A stretch of DNA of 18,055 nt from Syntrophaceae bacterium UBA4059 (lineage in GTDB: Bacteria; Desulfobacterota; Syntrophia; Syntrophales; Smithellaceae): NCBI GenBank assembly GCA_002382045.1, contig DFZJ01000060.1, forward strand, positions 1-18,055, in the 5' to 3' direction. The notes under the pieces were generated by a model. It made no database searches. It saw only the letters and a program-made list of their open reading frames with translations, and was not told the DNA's origin. Positions 1 to 7,817 of this stretch are shown piece by piece (positions within the stretch are counted from its first letter, which is position 1; the number at the start of each line of letters is the position of its first letter). The translations under genes and the position numbers were made by a program.

Positions 1-1203
1 GCACCCGGCCAGTTGATAAACGCCAGAGTGGATATTGCTTTGGGCAATGACATCACCGCACCCATCGCCATTCGGGAATTCCGGGCAGCCGGTGGAAAAA
101 AGGTTTTTGATCAGGATAAAGTGGCGCTGGTACTCGATCATTTCACGCCGAATAAAGACATCAGCTCCGCCCAGCAGTGCAAGACGGTGCGTGAATTTGC
201 CCTCGAACACGGTGTCACCCATTTTTATGAAGGCGGGCAGGTGGGTGTGGAACACGCGCTCCTGCCGGAAAAAGGCATTGTCCTCCCCGGCGATCTGGTC
301 ATCGGCGCGGACAGCCATACCTGCACGTATGGCGCGCTGGGCGCTTTTGCCACGGGCGTCGGCAGCACGGATCTGGCCGCGGCCATGCTGACCGGCGAGC
401 TTTGGTTCAAGGTCCCGTCTTCCATCAAATTCGTGGTTTACGGCAAACGGTCCAAGTGGGTTTCGGGTAAGGATTTGATTCTGAATATCATCGGCCGCAT
501 TGGCGTGGACGGCGCCCTTTATCAGGCGATGGAATTTACCGGTGAAACGATCAGTCATCTGCCGATGGCCGACCGACTCTCCATGGCCAACATGGCCATC
601 GAGGCCGGCGCGAAAAATGGTATCTTCCCGCCCGACGCGATGACCAGAGAATATGTGGAACCAAGGGCCAAACGGCCTTACCAATTTTATACGTCCGATG
701 CCGACGCGGTTTATTCGCAGATCATTGAAATAGACGCAGGCAAACTGGAACCGCAGGTGGCCTTTCCGCATCTGCCCTCCAACGTCAAAGGGATCAGTCA
801 GGCGGGCCAGGTGAAGATCGATCAATCCCTGATCGGCTCCTGCACCAACGGCCGGATTGAAGATTTGCGCATCGCCGCGCAGATTTTAAAAAACCGCAAA
901 GCCGCGGCCGGTGTCCGGCTGATTGTGGTTCCGGCGACGCCATTGATCTACAAGCAGGCGATGCAGGAAGGACTGCTCGAAATCTTCCTGAACGCCGACG
1001 CGGTGATCAGTCCGCCTTCCTGTGGCGCGTGCCTGGGAGGACACCTGGGAATCCTGGCCGAAGGCGAACGGTCAGTGGCTACAACCAACCGTAATTTTGT
1101 CGGACGCATGGGACATCCCAAAAGTGAAGTCTATCTGGCAAGTCCCGCCGTAGCCGCGGCATCCGCCGTCCTGGGCCGGATTGCGTCACCGGAAGAACTA
1201 TAA
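1..1203 (+). CDS. leuC: 3-isopropylmalate dehydratase large subunit, 5' end cut by the window
   Basis: This is the large, iron-sulfur subunit of isopropylmalate isomerase, which converts 2-isopropylmalate to 3-isopropylmalate in cytoplasmic leucine synthesis. The frame is open from base 1 ([11 protein letters not shown]...). A TTG at 13 aligns with the interior of the family, so about 18-20 N-terminal residues lie outside the window. The three 4Fe-4S cysteines are visible: the Cys of GSCTNGR (codon 841-843) and the two of PSCGACLGG (codons 1021-1023 and 1030-1032). The family motif DSHTC is also present near base 310. The visible length of about 400 residues points to the short LeuC/HacA type of about 420 residues rather than the enterobacterial form of about 466. 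leuD follows after 20 bases, and the two subunits form the enzyme. Homoaconitase is the main alternative, but the leuD-leuB neighbours favour LeuC. Confidence 0.96.
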   Translation, partial: APGQLINARVDIALGNDITAPIAIREFRAAGGKKVFDQDKVALVLDHFTPNKDISSAQQCKTVREFALEHGVTHFYEGGQVGVEHALLPEKGIVLPGDLVIGADSHTCTYGALGAFATGVGSTDLAAAMLTGELWFKVPSSIKFVVYGKRSKWVSGKDLILNIIGRIGVDGALYQAMEFTGETISHLPMADRLSMANMAIEAGAKNGIFPPDAMTREYVEPRAKRPYQFYTSDADAVYSQIIEIDAGKLEPQVAFPHLPSNVKGISQAGQVKIDQSLIGSCTNGRIEDLRIAAQILKNRKAAAGVRLIVVPATPLIYKQAMQEGLLEIFLNADAVISPPSCGACLGGHLGILAEGERSVATTNRNFVGRMGHPKSEVYLASPAVAAASAVLGRIASPEEL

Positions 1204-1223
1204 ACAAATAAAAGGATTATCTA

Positions 1224-1709
1224 ATGCTATTTAAAGGAAAAGTCTGGAAATTTGGAGACAACATCGATACCGACGCGATTATTCCTGCGCGCTATTTGAA
1301 CACGTCCGATCCCGCGGAACTGGCCAAACACTGCATGGAAGACGCAGACCCCGCTTTTGTCACGAAAATGCAATCCGGGGACATCATCGTCGGCGGTGAA
1401 AACTTCGGTTGCGGCTCCTCGCGGGAGCATGCGCCCATCGCCATTAAAGCAGCGGGGATTTCCTGTGTGGTGGCCAGGAGTTTCGCACGCATTTTCTACC
1501 GTAACGCCTTCAATATGGGTCTGCCGATTTTTGAATCCCGTGACCTTTTCGACGCGATTGCCGAAGGCAGGGAAATCACCCTGGACAGCGCCCGGGGTAT
1601 GATTACGGTCGGCGGTTCGGATCAGCAATTCAAGATCAGTTCAATACCGCCTTTTATGGAACAGTTAATCGCCGATGGCGGCCTGATGAAACATATCGCA
1701 AAGAAGTGA
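1224..1709 (+). CDS. leuD: 3-isopropylmalate dehydratase small subunit
   Basis: This is the small (swivel-domain) subunit of isopropylmalate isomerase and partner of the upstream leuC product. It has 161 residues, the usual size of the short LeuD/HacB type. The N-terminus has the family pattern [16 protein letters not shown], and the substrate-loop motif [15 protein letters not shown] falls at about residues 57-71. An AAAGGA ribosome-binding site lies about 8 bases before the ATG. The gene is 20 bases after leuC and 7 bases before leuB, so the three genes are almost certainly one transcript. Confidence 0.96.
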   Translation: MLFKGKVWKFGDNIDTDAIIPARYLNTSDPAELAKHCMEDADPAFVTKMQSGDIIVGGENFGCGSSREHAPIAIKAAGISCVVARSFARIFYRNAFNMGLPIFESRDLFDAIAEGREITLDSARGMITVGGSDQQFKISSIPPFMEQLIADGGLMKHIAKK

Positions 1710-1716
1710 GGAAAGC

Positions 1717-2811
1717 ATGACGCATAAACCAATCAAAATCGCCGTATTCGCCGGAGATGGCGTCGGCCCCGAGATCATGCAAGAGGCCTTAAAGGTTTTA
1801 AAGGTCATTTCCGATAAAAAGAATATCAGCATCGAACTCACAGAAGGATACATCGGCGGAAGCGCTTACGATATTTACGGCGTTCCGCTGCCGGATGAAA
1901 GTTTGAATCTGGCTCTGCAAAGCGATGCGGTGTTACTCGGAGCCGTGGGCGGCCCCAAGTGGGAAGGTCTGGATTACAGCGTCCGGCCGGAGCGCGCGCT
2001 TCTGGGATTAAGAGAAAAATTAGGGCTTTTTGCCAATCTGCGGCCGGTGGTTGTTTTTGACGAACTGCTGGATGCCTCGCCGCTTAAAAAAGAGATCGTG
2101 CAAGGCATCGACATCATGATTTTGCGGGAGCTGACCGGAGATGTGTATTTCGGTCAGCCACGCGGTGTGAGCGTCGGGAAAGACGGCAAGCGCACGGGCG
2201 TCAACACCATGATTTACACGGAAGATGAAATCCGCCGCATTGCCGTGCGGGCTTTTGAACTGGCGCGGGGACGTAAAAAACAACTTCTGTCGGTGGACAA
2301 AGCCAACGTGCTGGAAACCACGGAACTGTGGCGTACGGTCGTCACAGAAGTGGGCCTGGATTATCCCGACGTCACGCTCAAGCACATGTACGTCGATAAT
2401 TGCGCCATGCAGCTCATCCGCAATCCGTCGCAGTTTGATGTGATGGTGACGGCTAATTTGTTCGGCGACATCTTAAGCGATGAAGCCGCCATGCTGACCG
2501 GCTCCATCGGCATGCTGCCGTCGGCGAGCCTGGGCATGGACAAGGCTTTATATGAACCAATTCATGGTTCCGCGCCGGATATCGCGGGGAAAAACATTGC
2601 CAATCCGCTGGCGACGATTTTATCGGTAGCCATGATGCTGCGGTATTCGATGAACCGGCCTGCCGAAGCGACTTTAATTGAAAAAGCCGTAGCGGACGTT
2701 TTGAAAGATGGTTGGCGCACGCAGGATATTTATTCGGAAGGCAACAGGCTTGCAGGCACCCGCGAAATGGGAAATGCTGTTATCGAAAAGCTTGCAAACC
2801 TGATGCATTAA
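1717..2811 (+). CDS. leuB: 3-isopropylmalate dehydrogenase
   Basis: LeuB is an NAD-dependent, metal-dependent oxidative decarboxylase that turns 3-isopropylmalate into 2-oxoisocaproate in the cytoplasm. At 364 residues it has normal family length. The N-terminal GDGVGPEI motif is at about residues 13-20. The ELTGDVYFG segment and the C-terminal [11 protein letters not shown] block, which carries metal-binding aspartates, are intact, as is the [12 protein letters not shown] stretch after it. GAGGAAAG serves as the ribosome-binding site, overlapping the leuD stop. The TAA stop shares its last base with the ATG of the next gene (TAATG), which suggests translational coupling to the response regulator. 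Confidence 0.97.
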   Translation: MTHKPIKIAVFAGDGVGPEIMQEALKVLKVISDKKNISIELTEGYIGGSAYDIYGVPLPDESLNLALQSDAVLLGAVGGPKWEGLDYSVRPERALLGLREKLGLFANLRPVVVFDELLDASPLKKEIVQGIDIMILRELTGDVYFGQPRGVSVGKDGKRTGVNTMIYTEDEIRRIAVRAFELARGRKKQLLSVDKANVLETTELWRTVVTEVGLDYPDVTLKHMYVDNCAMQLIRNPSQFDVMVTANLFGDILSDEAAMLTGSIGMLPSASLGMDKALYEPIHGSAPDIAGKNIANPLATILSVAMMLRYSMNRPAEATLIEKAVADVLKDGWRTQDIYSEGNRLAGTREMGNAVIEKLANLMH

Positions 2812-3239
2812 TGGCGGGAAAGGAGAATCAGGCAGCCGTGAAAGGAAAAATTCTGATCGTTGACGACGAAGCGTCGGTGCGTGAATTATTCTCCAGTGTA
2901 TTTACGGACGAGAACTATCAGGTCATCGCCGCTGAAGACGGCCATCAGGCGCTGGATATTCTCAAGCGGGACGACATTGACGTCATTTTTCTGGACTTGA
3001 AGCTCTTCGGCATGAACGGCATTGACCTGTGCCGTCAGATCCGGGAAACCAAGCCGATGTCCATAATCTTTGCCGTTACCGGCTGGGTGCCCCTTTTTGA
3101 AATTGAAGAATGCCGTCAGGCGGGCTTTGATGATTATTTTGAAAAACCCCTGGATATGGACATCCTGCTTTCTGTCGTAGCGGATGCATTTAAAAAACTG
3201 GATCGCTGGAAAAGACGCTACAACAATATCCCGAAATAA
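2811..3239 (+). CDS. stand-alone receiver-domain response regulator (CheY-like)
   Basis: A 142-residue protein made of a single receiver domain with no output domain. With the ATG at 2811 the acidic pair is D18/D19 (ILIVDDEA), the phospho-acceptor is D62 (IFLDLKL), the conserved Thr is T90 (AVTGW) and the conserved Lys is K112 (EKPLD), so all phosphorylation residues are present. Trp92 after TG is a mild oddity. The ATG overlaps the leuB stop as TAATG. A GTG at 2838, after an AGGAG at 2821-2825, is an alternative start and would leave the domain intact. A longer open frame from 2712 lies inside leuB and is not credible. No histidine kinase is nearby, so the partner and output are unknown. Confidence 0.85.
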   Translation: MAGKENQAAVKGKILIVDDEASVRELFSSVFTDENYQVIAAEDGHQALDILKRDDIDVIFLDLKLFGMNGIDLCRQIRETKPMSIIFAVTGWVPLFEIEECRQAGFDDYFEKPLDMDILLSVVADAFKKLDRWKRRYNNIPK

Positions 3240-3267
3240 AAAACAAGGTGCACAGGACCTGCCGCAG

Positions 3268-3888
3268 ATGTTTAATACCCTCAACATTCTGGAAAGGATC
3301 ATGCTTGATCCCCCCACGGCTAAAATCTATTCCCGGCTCGGCTTTAAAAAAAACAGCACCTCACTTTCCGCTTCCCAACGACAAGAAACAGATCGTCATA
3401 TTCAAGAAGCCGTGTCCCTCATTGACTTACAGGGTTCATTCCTCATTCTGCCCATCCGTAAAAATGACGGTCAAAAGGTAGAACTGCATCCGGATTTATC
3501 CTTCGTGAGCGAAAAGCTGGGCCGATTCCTCGGTCATTGCCGGGAAGCTGCACTCATGGGTGCGACAGCCGGCCCTTCCATCATGGAAGCCATCAGAGAA
3601 AAAACAAAACAGGACAAGATGACCGCCGTCGTTGTTTATGACGCCACGGCCAGTGAAATGGCCGATGCCGCCCTCGACTGGATCATGGACTATATCAACC
3701 GGCAGCTGCTCCGTGAGGGCAAGCATCTTTTACCCAGGCGTTTTTCGGCGGGCTACGGGGATTTGGCGCTGAGCAGTCAAATAGAAATTCACAAAAAACT
3801 GCAACTGGAGAGAATCGGAGTCCGTCTGACCGGCCGTTGTTTACTTGTGCCCGAAAAATCCGTTACGGCGATCAGCGGAATCCTGTGA
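3268..3888 (+). CDS. stand-alone MetH activation-domain-like protein
   Basis: This 206-residue protein resembles the AdoMet-binding reactivation domain of cobalamin-dependent methionine synthase. In MetH that domain provides the methyl donor that rescues oxidised cobalamin. The recognisable parts are RRFSAGYGDL (about residues 157-166) and the C-terminal LTGRCLLVPEKSV segment (about 187-200), which match the RxSPGYGD and LT-x-MVP-x-KSVS patterns of free-standing anaerobe versions. The N-terminal ILERI and IYSRLGF pattern also fits those short proteins. ATG 3268 is chosen because it keeps that N-terminal helix and has AGGA about 10 bases upstream. ATG 3301 is an alternative, and the open frame from 3184 overlaps the response regulator. 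It lies 28 bases after the regulator. Its corrinoid-protein partner is not in the window. Confidence 0.72.
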   Translation: MFNTLNILERIMLDPPTAKIYSRLGFKKNSTSLSASQRQETDRHIQEAVSLIDLQGSFLILPIRKNDGQKVELHPDLSFVSEKLGRFLGHCREAALMGATAGPSIMEAIREKTKQDKMTAVVVYDATASEMADAALDWIMDYINRQLLREGKHLLPRRFSAGYGDLALSSQIEIHKKLQLERIGVRLTGRCLLVPEKSVTAISGIL

Positions 3889-3913
3889 TCATCAGGCCCT
3901 GTCGTAAACAATC

Positions 3914-5152
3914 TCATGGCTTTTTTGCACTCTTTTTCCCCTGGCGCCGGTTGATTCTTTTTTTGTACTCATTGATGAATTCCCTGGACGACAGATATTT
4001 ATCGGCAAAGGAAACAATGTAGGATTCCTTATATTTGGGCGGCACAATGGTCAGGGGCCACATGTGTTTTTTAATAATATCCTCTTCAATATCATTGATC
4101 GAAAAATGTTTTCTGGCGTTGGCCACGGCAATTTTCGGATGTTCCAACCCGTGAAATTTCTCCCTGGGCAGGTCCGGCACATCATGATTGCGCCAGTCAT
4201 ACAAAAAGAAATCATGAAGCAGCGCGCCGCGCGCCGCGGAACGGTAATCCAGTTTCAAATATTTGCTGATCCGGTAAGACAAATAGGCCACATCATGGAC
4301 ATGATGATAAATGGAAGAATTGTGATGGAAATAGTCTTTGAGCTTTAAAAATTCCTCATGCTGGAGAATATCCTGCACGGCTTCGTAATATTCCTTTTCA
4401 AATGGCCTGCGGCCCTCCATTTCGAGAATGATTTTTTCCTGCAATGGCTTCAGGAACGAATCAACTTTTATCTTGATACGCCCGTTGATGTTCTGATTCA
4501 CATACTTGTTCAAATCCGGGAACGCTTCACGCAAACGTTGGAAGGATTGTAAAATATCCTCGATTTCGATACTGCTTAGATTAAAGTATTGGTCATAGAG
4601 ATAGGCAACGCCTTTGCGGAAAGCGGCCAGGGACATGACGGAAAACGTATAGTCTATCCCAAAATAGATCATGAAGACTATCCCCGTAATTTTGGCAACC
4701 TCCTCATCCAGCAGCACGACCCGTTGAAATACTGCCGGATGGACAAATCTTAAAAAGACCAGTGCCAGCAGCGCCCAGATGATTGAAAAGTGCAGGCACA
4801 CATGGCCATGAAGATTGAATTTGTTTTCCGAATAGTCCCACAGCTTCATTTTAAATATCTTTTCAGATAAAAACCCGGTCAGGTATTCCATCAGCGTGAT
4901 GGCCAGACCGAAAACAATAAATCGCGCCACAAGATGCCCGTCTTGAAAAAAATGCTGCATGACAATGATGATGAAGGCGCCCAGACCGTAGATGGGAATG
5001 AAAGGGCCGAACAGAAATCCCGCATTGACAAACTTCCGCTGCGCAATGGACCGGTAAATAACCTCCAGGGTCCATCCCATAAAACAATAAATTGCGAAAA
5101 GCAGAATGTAATAAAAGAAGCTTATGGTGTCATTGAACATCAAGTTTTTCAC
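3914..5152 (-). CDS. CmpB-like membrane domain fused to an HD phosphohydrolase domain
   Basis: A 412-residue fusion protein. Residues from about 8 to 200 hold roughly five hydrophobic segments with the look of the putative ABC permease CmpB family (PF06541), including GWTLEVIYRS, the LWDYSENKFNLHGHVCL block and the IDYTFS segment. A charged helical linker of about 80 residues follows. The C-terminal part has a metal-dependent HD-type pattern: YHHVHDVAYLSYRI, LLHDFFLYDW with the HD pair at about residues 313-314, and IIKKHMWPLT. Such HD domains often act on nucleotides or phosphoesters, but the substrate cannot be read here. The first codon is GTG at 5152; an ATG at 5140 is an in-frame alternative. 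It starts 8 bases after the hydrolase gene and ends convergently 25 bases from the MetH-like gene. Confidence 0.75.
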   Translation of the reverse strand: MKNLMFNDTISFFYYILLFAIYCFMGWTLEVIYRSIAQRKFVNAGFLFGPFIPIYGLGAFIIIVMQHFFQDGHLVARFIVFGLAITLMEYLTGFLSEKIFKMKLWDYSENKFNLHGHVCLHFSIIWALLALVFLRFVHPAVFQRVVLLDEEVAKITGIVFMIYFGIDYTFSVMSLAAFRKGVAYLYDQYFNLSSIEIEDILQSFQRLREAFPDLNKYVNQNINGRIKIKVDSFLKPLQEKIILEMEGRRPFEKEYYEAVQDILQHEEFLKLKDYFHHNSSIYHHVHDVAYLSYRISKYLKLDYRSAARGALLHDFFLYDWRNHDVPDLPREKFHGLEHPKIAVANARKHFSINDIEEDIIKKHMWPLTIVPPKYKESYIVSFADKYLSSREFINEYKKRINRRQGKKSAKKP

Positions 5153-5160
5153 AAACCAAC

Positions 5161-5826
5161 CTACTTCATCTGCCGGATGCGCACTTCAATGCTCTTCTCG
5201 TCTTTGAGCAGATCAACAAGTTTTGATGGATCCGTTTCCCCCAGATGATAGGGATACAGAATTTTCGGCTGAAACGCGCAGGCCGCGTCGGCAACCATTT
5301 CCGGCGTCATGGTATAGGGCAGATTCATCGGCAGAAAAGCGATGTCGATATTCTGCAGCTGTTTCATCTCCGGTATGTTTTCCGTATCTCCGGCCAGATA
5401 AACGCGCTTATCGCCAAAAGAAACAATATAGCCGTTGCCGACGCCTTTTGGATGAAAGGGTTTTCCCGGGGAAGCCATATGGACGATATTATAGGCCGGC
5501 ACAGCTTCTATCGGCAATCCGTCCACCGTCCGCTTATCGCCGTTCTTCATAACGATCGCTTGCGGAATTTGTTTTGCGACATCCGGGTTTCCGACAATTT
5601 TTGTCGCGGCGGTTTGAACAGGCCCCACCGCTTTCAAATCCAAATGGTCATAATGGTCGTGGCTGATGAGAATGACGTCCGCCTTGGGTAATTTTGTGTA
5701 ATCCGCTTCACTGGAGACGGGGTCCGAATGAATCGTCCGGCCGTTCCAGGACATCACAAGCGAGCTGTGTCCGAGAAAACTAATGATCAGATTGCCTTGA
5801 GACGTTTTTATCGTATCGGATACCAT
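5161..5826 (-). CDS. UlaG-like metallo-beta-lactamase-fold hydrolase
   Basis: A 221-residue cytoplasmic protein of the MBL-fold superfamily, closest in style to the UlaG/YtkL-like group of metal-dependent hydrolases. The N-terminus has LGHSSLVM and the strand IHSDP. The metal motif is SHDHYDH (H56, H58, D60, H61). The later ligands are D147 in YLAGDTE and H194 in YPYHLGE. The start at 5826 is chosen because AAAGGAGG sits 6 bases before it; the longer open frame begins upstream of that site. The real substrate is not readable from the sequence. The gene sits 25 bases from the J/HTH gene and runs straight into the membrane-HD gene, so it is probably co-transcribed with both. Confidence 0.88.
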   Translation of the reverse strand: MVSDTIKTSQGNLIISFLGHSSLVMSWNGRTIHSDPVSSEADYTKLPKADVILISHDHYDHLDLKAVGPVQTAATKIVGNPDVAKQIPQAIVMKNGDKRTVDGLPIEAVPAYNIVHMASPGKPFHPKGVGNGYIVSFGDKRVYLAGDTENIPEMKQLQNIDIAFLPMNLPYTMTPEMVADAACAFQPKILYPYHLGETDPSKLVDLLKDEKSIEVRIRQMK

Positions 5827-5832
5827 TGTCCC

Positions 5833-5840
5833 CCTCCTTT
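5833..5840 (-). promoter_or_regulatory. strong ribosome-binding site for the MBL-fold gene
   Basis: The minus strand reads AAAGGAGG here, 6 bases before the ATG at 5826. It decides the start against an in-frame ATG at 5844 that would lie upstream of it. Confidence 0.8.
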
Positions 5841-5851
5841 GCATGGTCGTA

Positions 5852-6529
5852 CTAAAGACCTTCCGCTTTTTGACGTTGCGACAGACGTGCGATGGTGTCC
5901 ATATAACGGACGGCCAGTTCCTCCACCGGTTCCAGACACAGGCATCTCAGATAGGACTTCACAAATCCTTTAAGAAAAATAGCTGCCGGCAGGAGCGCCA
6001 CCCGATCTTCTTCGATGCTCTTGAGGTAATCATTCCGGATTTTCGTTTCCTGCGCTATTTGTTCAATGAGCACGCCAAGCTCCGTACGGATGGCTTTCAA
6101 GTCCGCGCCGCATATTTCATTTTGCGCCAGGATGGCGCCGATAATCCGACTTTGACTGACTTTACTTTTCAATGCTTCATTATTCGTTAAAGCAGTCACC
6201 ACGGCAGGATTGCGACTGATGTCAAAAATGCTCACGGGCTTTTTAGAAACCGGCAGGGGTTCTTTTCTTTCGCTGAGTTCTCCTTTGCTGATCAATCCGT
6301 CATCGTAATCTCTCCGGGTATGGTCATTGATCAGTGTCCGATAGGCTGTTTCAATAAGCGACAGGATATTTTGTCTTTCGTCTTCCTGGAAGAAAGAATA
6401 ACTCGCGAGAGAACCGGGTTGATAAACTTGCAGTGCGGCGTTATAGGCATGGCGTATTTCAACCGCCGCCGCTTCCGGCTTGATGTCCAGCATTTCATAA
6501 TAATTCAATGCAGAAAATTCTTTAGGCAT
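5852..6529 (-). CDS. degenerate J-domain fused to a RodZ-like helix-turn-helix domain
   Basis: A 225-residue fusion. Residues about 9-77 follow a J-domain outline: NYYEMLDIKPEAA, then EIRHAYNAAL, then a final helix ending in TRRDYDDGL. The HPD tripeptide that stimulates Hsp70 is absent; the loop reads YQPGS instead. After a linker, residues about 142-202 match the HTH_25 type found in RodZ: DLKAIRTELG, then IAQETKIRNDYLKSIEE, LPAAIFLKGFVKSYLR and LEP. No transmembrane helix follows, unlike true RodZ. The ATG at 6529 is chosen over an upstream TTG because GGAG lies 8 bases before it. It is downstream of the MinD-like gene, and the pair may act together in cell organisation or gene control (inference). 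Confidence 0.78.
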   Translation of the reverse strand: MPKEFSALNYYEMLDIKPEAAAVEIRHAYNAALQVYQPGSLASYSFFQEDERQNILSLIETAYRTLINDHTRRDYDDGLISKGELSERKEPLPVSKKPVSIFDISRNPAVVTALTNNEALKSKVSQSRIIGAILAQNEICGADLKAIRTELGVLIEQIAQETKIRNDYLKSIEEDRVALLPAAIFLKGFVKSYLRCLCLEPVEELAVRYMDTIARLSQRQKAEGL

Positions 6530-6584
6530 CCCCAAAACTCCAGTGTTTAGCCATCCGTTGGCGATTGCGCCCGCCCCCTTCGTG

Positions 6585-6640
6585 TTTGAACCGTTGAACC
6601 CCTTAACCGTGAACCGTGAACCGTGAACCCCTGAACCCTG
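6585..6640. repeat. short GGTTCA/AACCGTG heptad repeat tract
   Basis: The 115 bases between the J/HTH gene and the MinD-like gene contain a low-complexity tract with three perfect tandem AACCGTG units (6605-6625), flanked by variants such as GAACCGTTGAACC and CTGAACCCTG. A similar tract in the opposite orientation occurs at 10893-10930, just after the MFS gene. This suggests a dispersed intergenic repeat family in this genome. Confidence 0.6.
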
Positions 6641-6643
6641 TCC

Positions 6644-7564
6644 TTACATATACTGAAACATCAGTTGCTGGCCGGCATTCTGAACAACCTGCTTACCCAC
6701 GGCGTGGAGGTCACTCGCGGTTTTCGTGCAGGGATAACGGTCAAGAAATGACACCTGCTGACAAATCGCGTCATGAACATGATCATCATACGCCACGTTG
6801 CCCGCAAACTCGATATTCAATCCCAGATGCTTCTCGATCATCCGGCTCATCTGCATCCCCAGCGCAGCGTTGTCATGCTTGCGCACCTGATTAATAATGA
6901 GCTTGAAGCGAAACGCATTAAATTCATCTTGCAGTTGTTTATATTTTTCCGGATACGCCTGGGCAATAACTTTGATCATGCACTCCGGTTTATTGAAGGC
7001 GCCGTCGCCAAACTGTTCCTGCACCGCTTCTTCCAGCGCTTTGAAATCTCCCGCCGTAAAGCAGTAACGAATCTGACGGAAGTAAATGGAGCGAATCAGC
7101 CGATAAACATTTTCAATGGATGTCGGTTCCGGTGTGGTGATAAAAATGCCGTGTTGTGAGATCAGAAAAAAATCAAGCGTGTTGAAAGACGTCCCGGCGC
7201 CCAGATCCAGCAGAATGGGGTCATAATCTAATTTGGTAATGGCGCGGAGTGTTTTGATTTTCTGTTCATAAGACAGATTGGCGATATCGAAATTGTCTTT
7301 GGCGCCGCTGATCAGAAAAAGATTTTCAAAAGGGGTTTCAACAACCGTGTCTTCCAGTCGGACAATTCTTTTGCGGATAAAATCTGAAAACCCTTTTGGG
7401 GGAGAAGGAACACCAACCAGCGTATGCAGATTTGCCGCTCCCAGATCAAGATCGATTACCAGCGTTCTCTTGCCCATTCCCGCCGATAGCCGTCCCAGTG
7501 AACTGGTTAAAAAGCTTTTACCGGAACCGCCCTTTCCTCCGCCAATTGGCCAAATTTGCGCCAT
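6644..7564 (-). CDS. MinD/ParA-family ATPase
   Basis: A 306-residue P-loop ATPase. The deviant Walker A is GGGKGGSGKS (residues 8-17, signature Lys11). The switch-I-like VIDLDLGAANLH and the Walker B-like ILLDLGAGTSF are both present, which is typical of the MinD/FleN/ParA group. The fold is followed by a long C-terminal helical part ending in QQLMFQYM; I see no clear MinD-type amphipathic membrane-targeting helix. The ATG at 7564 is chosen because GGGAGG is just upstream and because a longer frame starting at 7621 would begin inside the promoter. It is the first gene of the minus-strand run. No MinC, MinE or flagellar genes are nearby, so its cargo is unknown; the J/HTH protein is the obvious candidate partner. 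Confidence 0.88.
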   Translation of the reverse strand: MAQIWPIGGGKGGSGKSFLTSSLGRLSAGMGKRTLVIDLDLGAANLHTLVGVPSPPKGFSDFIRKRIVRLEDTVVETPFENLFLISGAKDNFDIANLSYEQKIKTLRAITKLDYDPILLDLGAGTSFNTLDFFLISQHGIFITTPEPTSIENVYRLIRSIYFRQIRYCFTAGDFKALEEAVQEQFGDGAFNKPECMIKVIAQAYPEKYKQLQDEFNAFRFKLIINQVRKHDNAALGMQMSRMIEKHLGLNIEFAGNVAYDDHVHDAICQQVSFLDRYPCTKTASDLHAVGKQVVQNAGQQLMFQYM

Positions 7565-7592
7565 AAGCCTCCCGCTTGCCGTTTTGAGGCGC

Positions 7593-7621
7593 ATTTTACA
7601 TGACAAATTGGTAATATTCAA
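7593..7621 (-). promoter_or_regulatory. sigma70-type promoter for the minus-strand four-gene run
   Basis: Read on the minus strand, TTGAAT (7621-7616) and TAAAAT (7598-7593) are separated by exactly 17 bases. The start point would be near 7586, about 22 bases before the MinD-like ATG at 7564. Confidence 0.6.
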
Positions 7622-7728
7622 GCAATAAGTTCAATAATTGCAAATGATTTCACCCCCTCCCCAAAATCGGCATTTCGTCTCCGGTTTTTTTCAGTGGAAG
7701 GAAAGCATAACGGGATGCGACAACTTTC

Positions 7729-7757
7729 TTGACTTATCATCTCATTGCCTCTAAAAA
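7729..7757 (+). promoter_or_regulatory. sigma70-type promoter for the SpoIID-like gene
   Basis: TTGACT (7729-7734) and TAAAAA (7752-7757) are 17 bases apart. The start point would be near 7764, giving a leader of about 54 bases before the ATG at 7818. With the minus-strand promoter this forms a divergent control region of about 250 bases. Confidence 0.55.
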
Positions 7758-7817
7758 AGCCCATGACGATTTAATACCAAATTGCATGGAACTCGGCATA
7801 GCCCCACGGATGAAGAC

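Noticed and set aside
2712..2810. Longer response regulator starting inside leuB
   Set aside because: The extra 33 residues overlap leuB and add nothing resembling a domain. The receiver fold begins after 2838.
3889..3913. Bidirectional terminator between the convergent genes
   Set aside because: The 25-base gap has no convincing stem-loop with flanking A/T runs.
6605..6625. CRISPR-like repeats from the AACCGTG units
   Set aside because: The units are 7 bases long, directly tandem, with no spacers.
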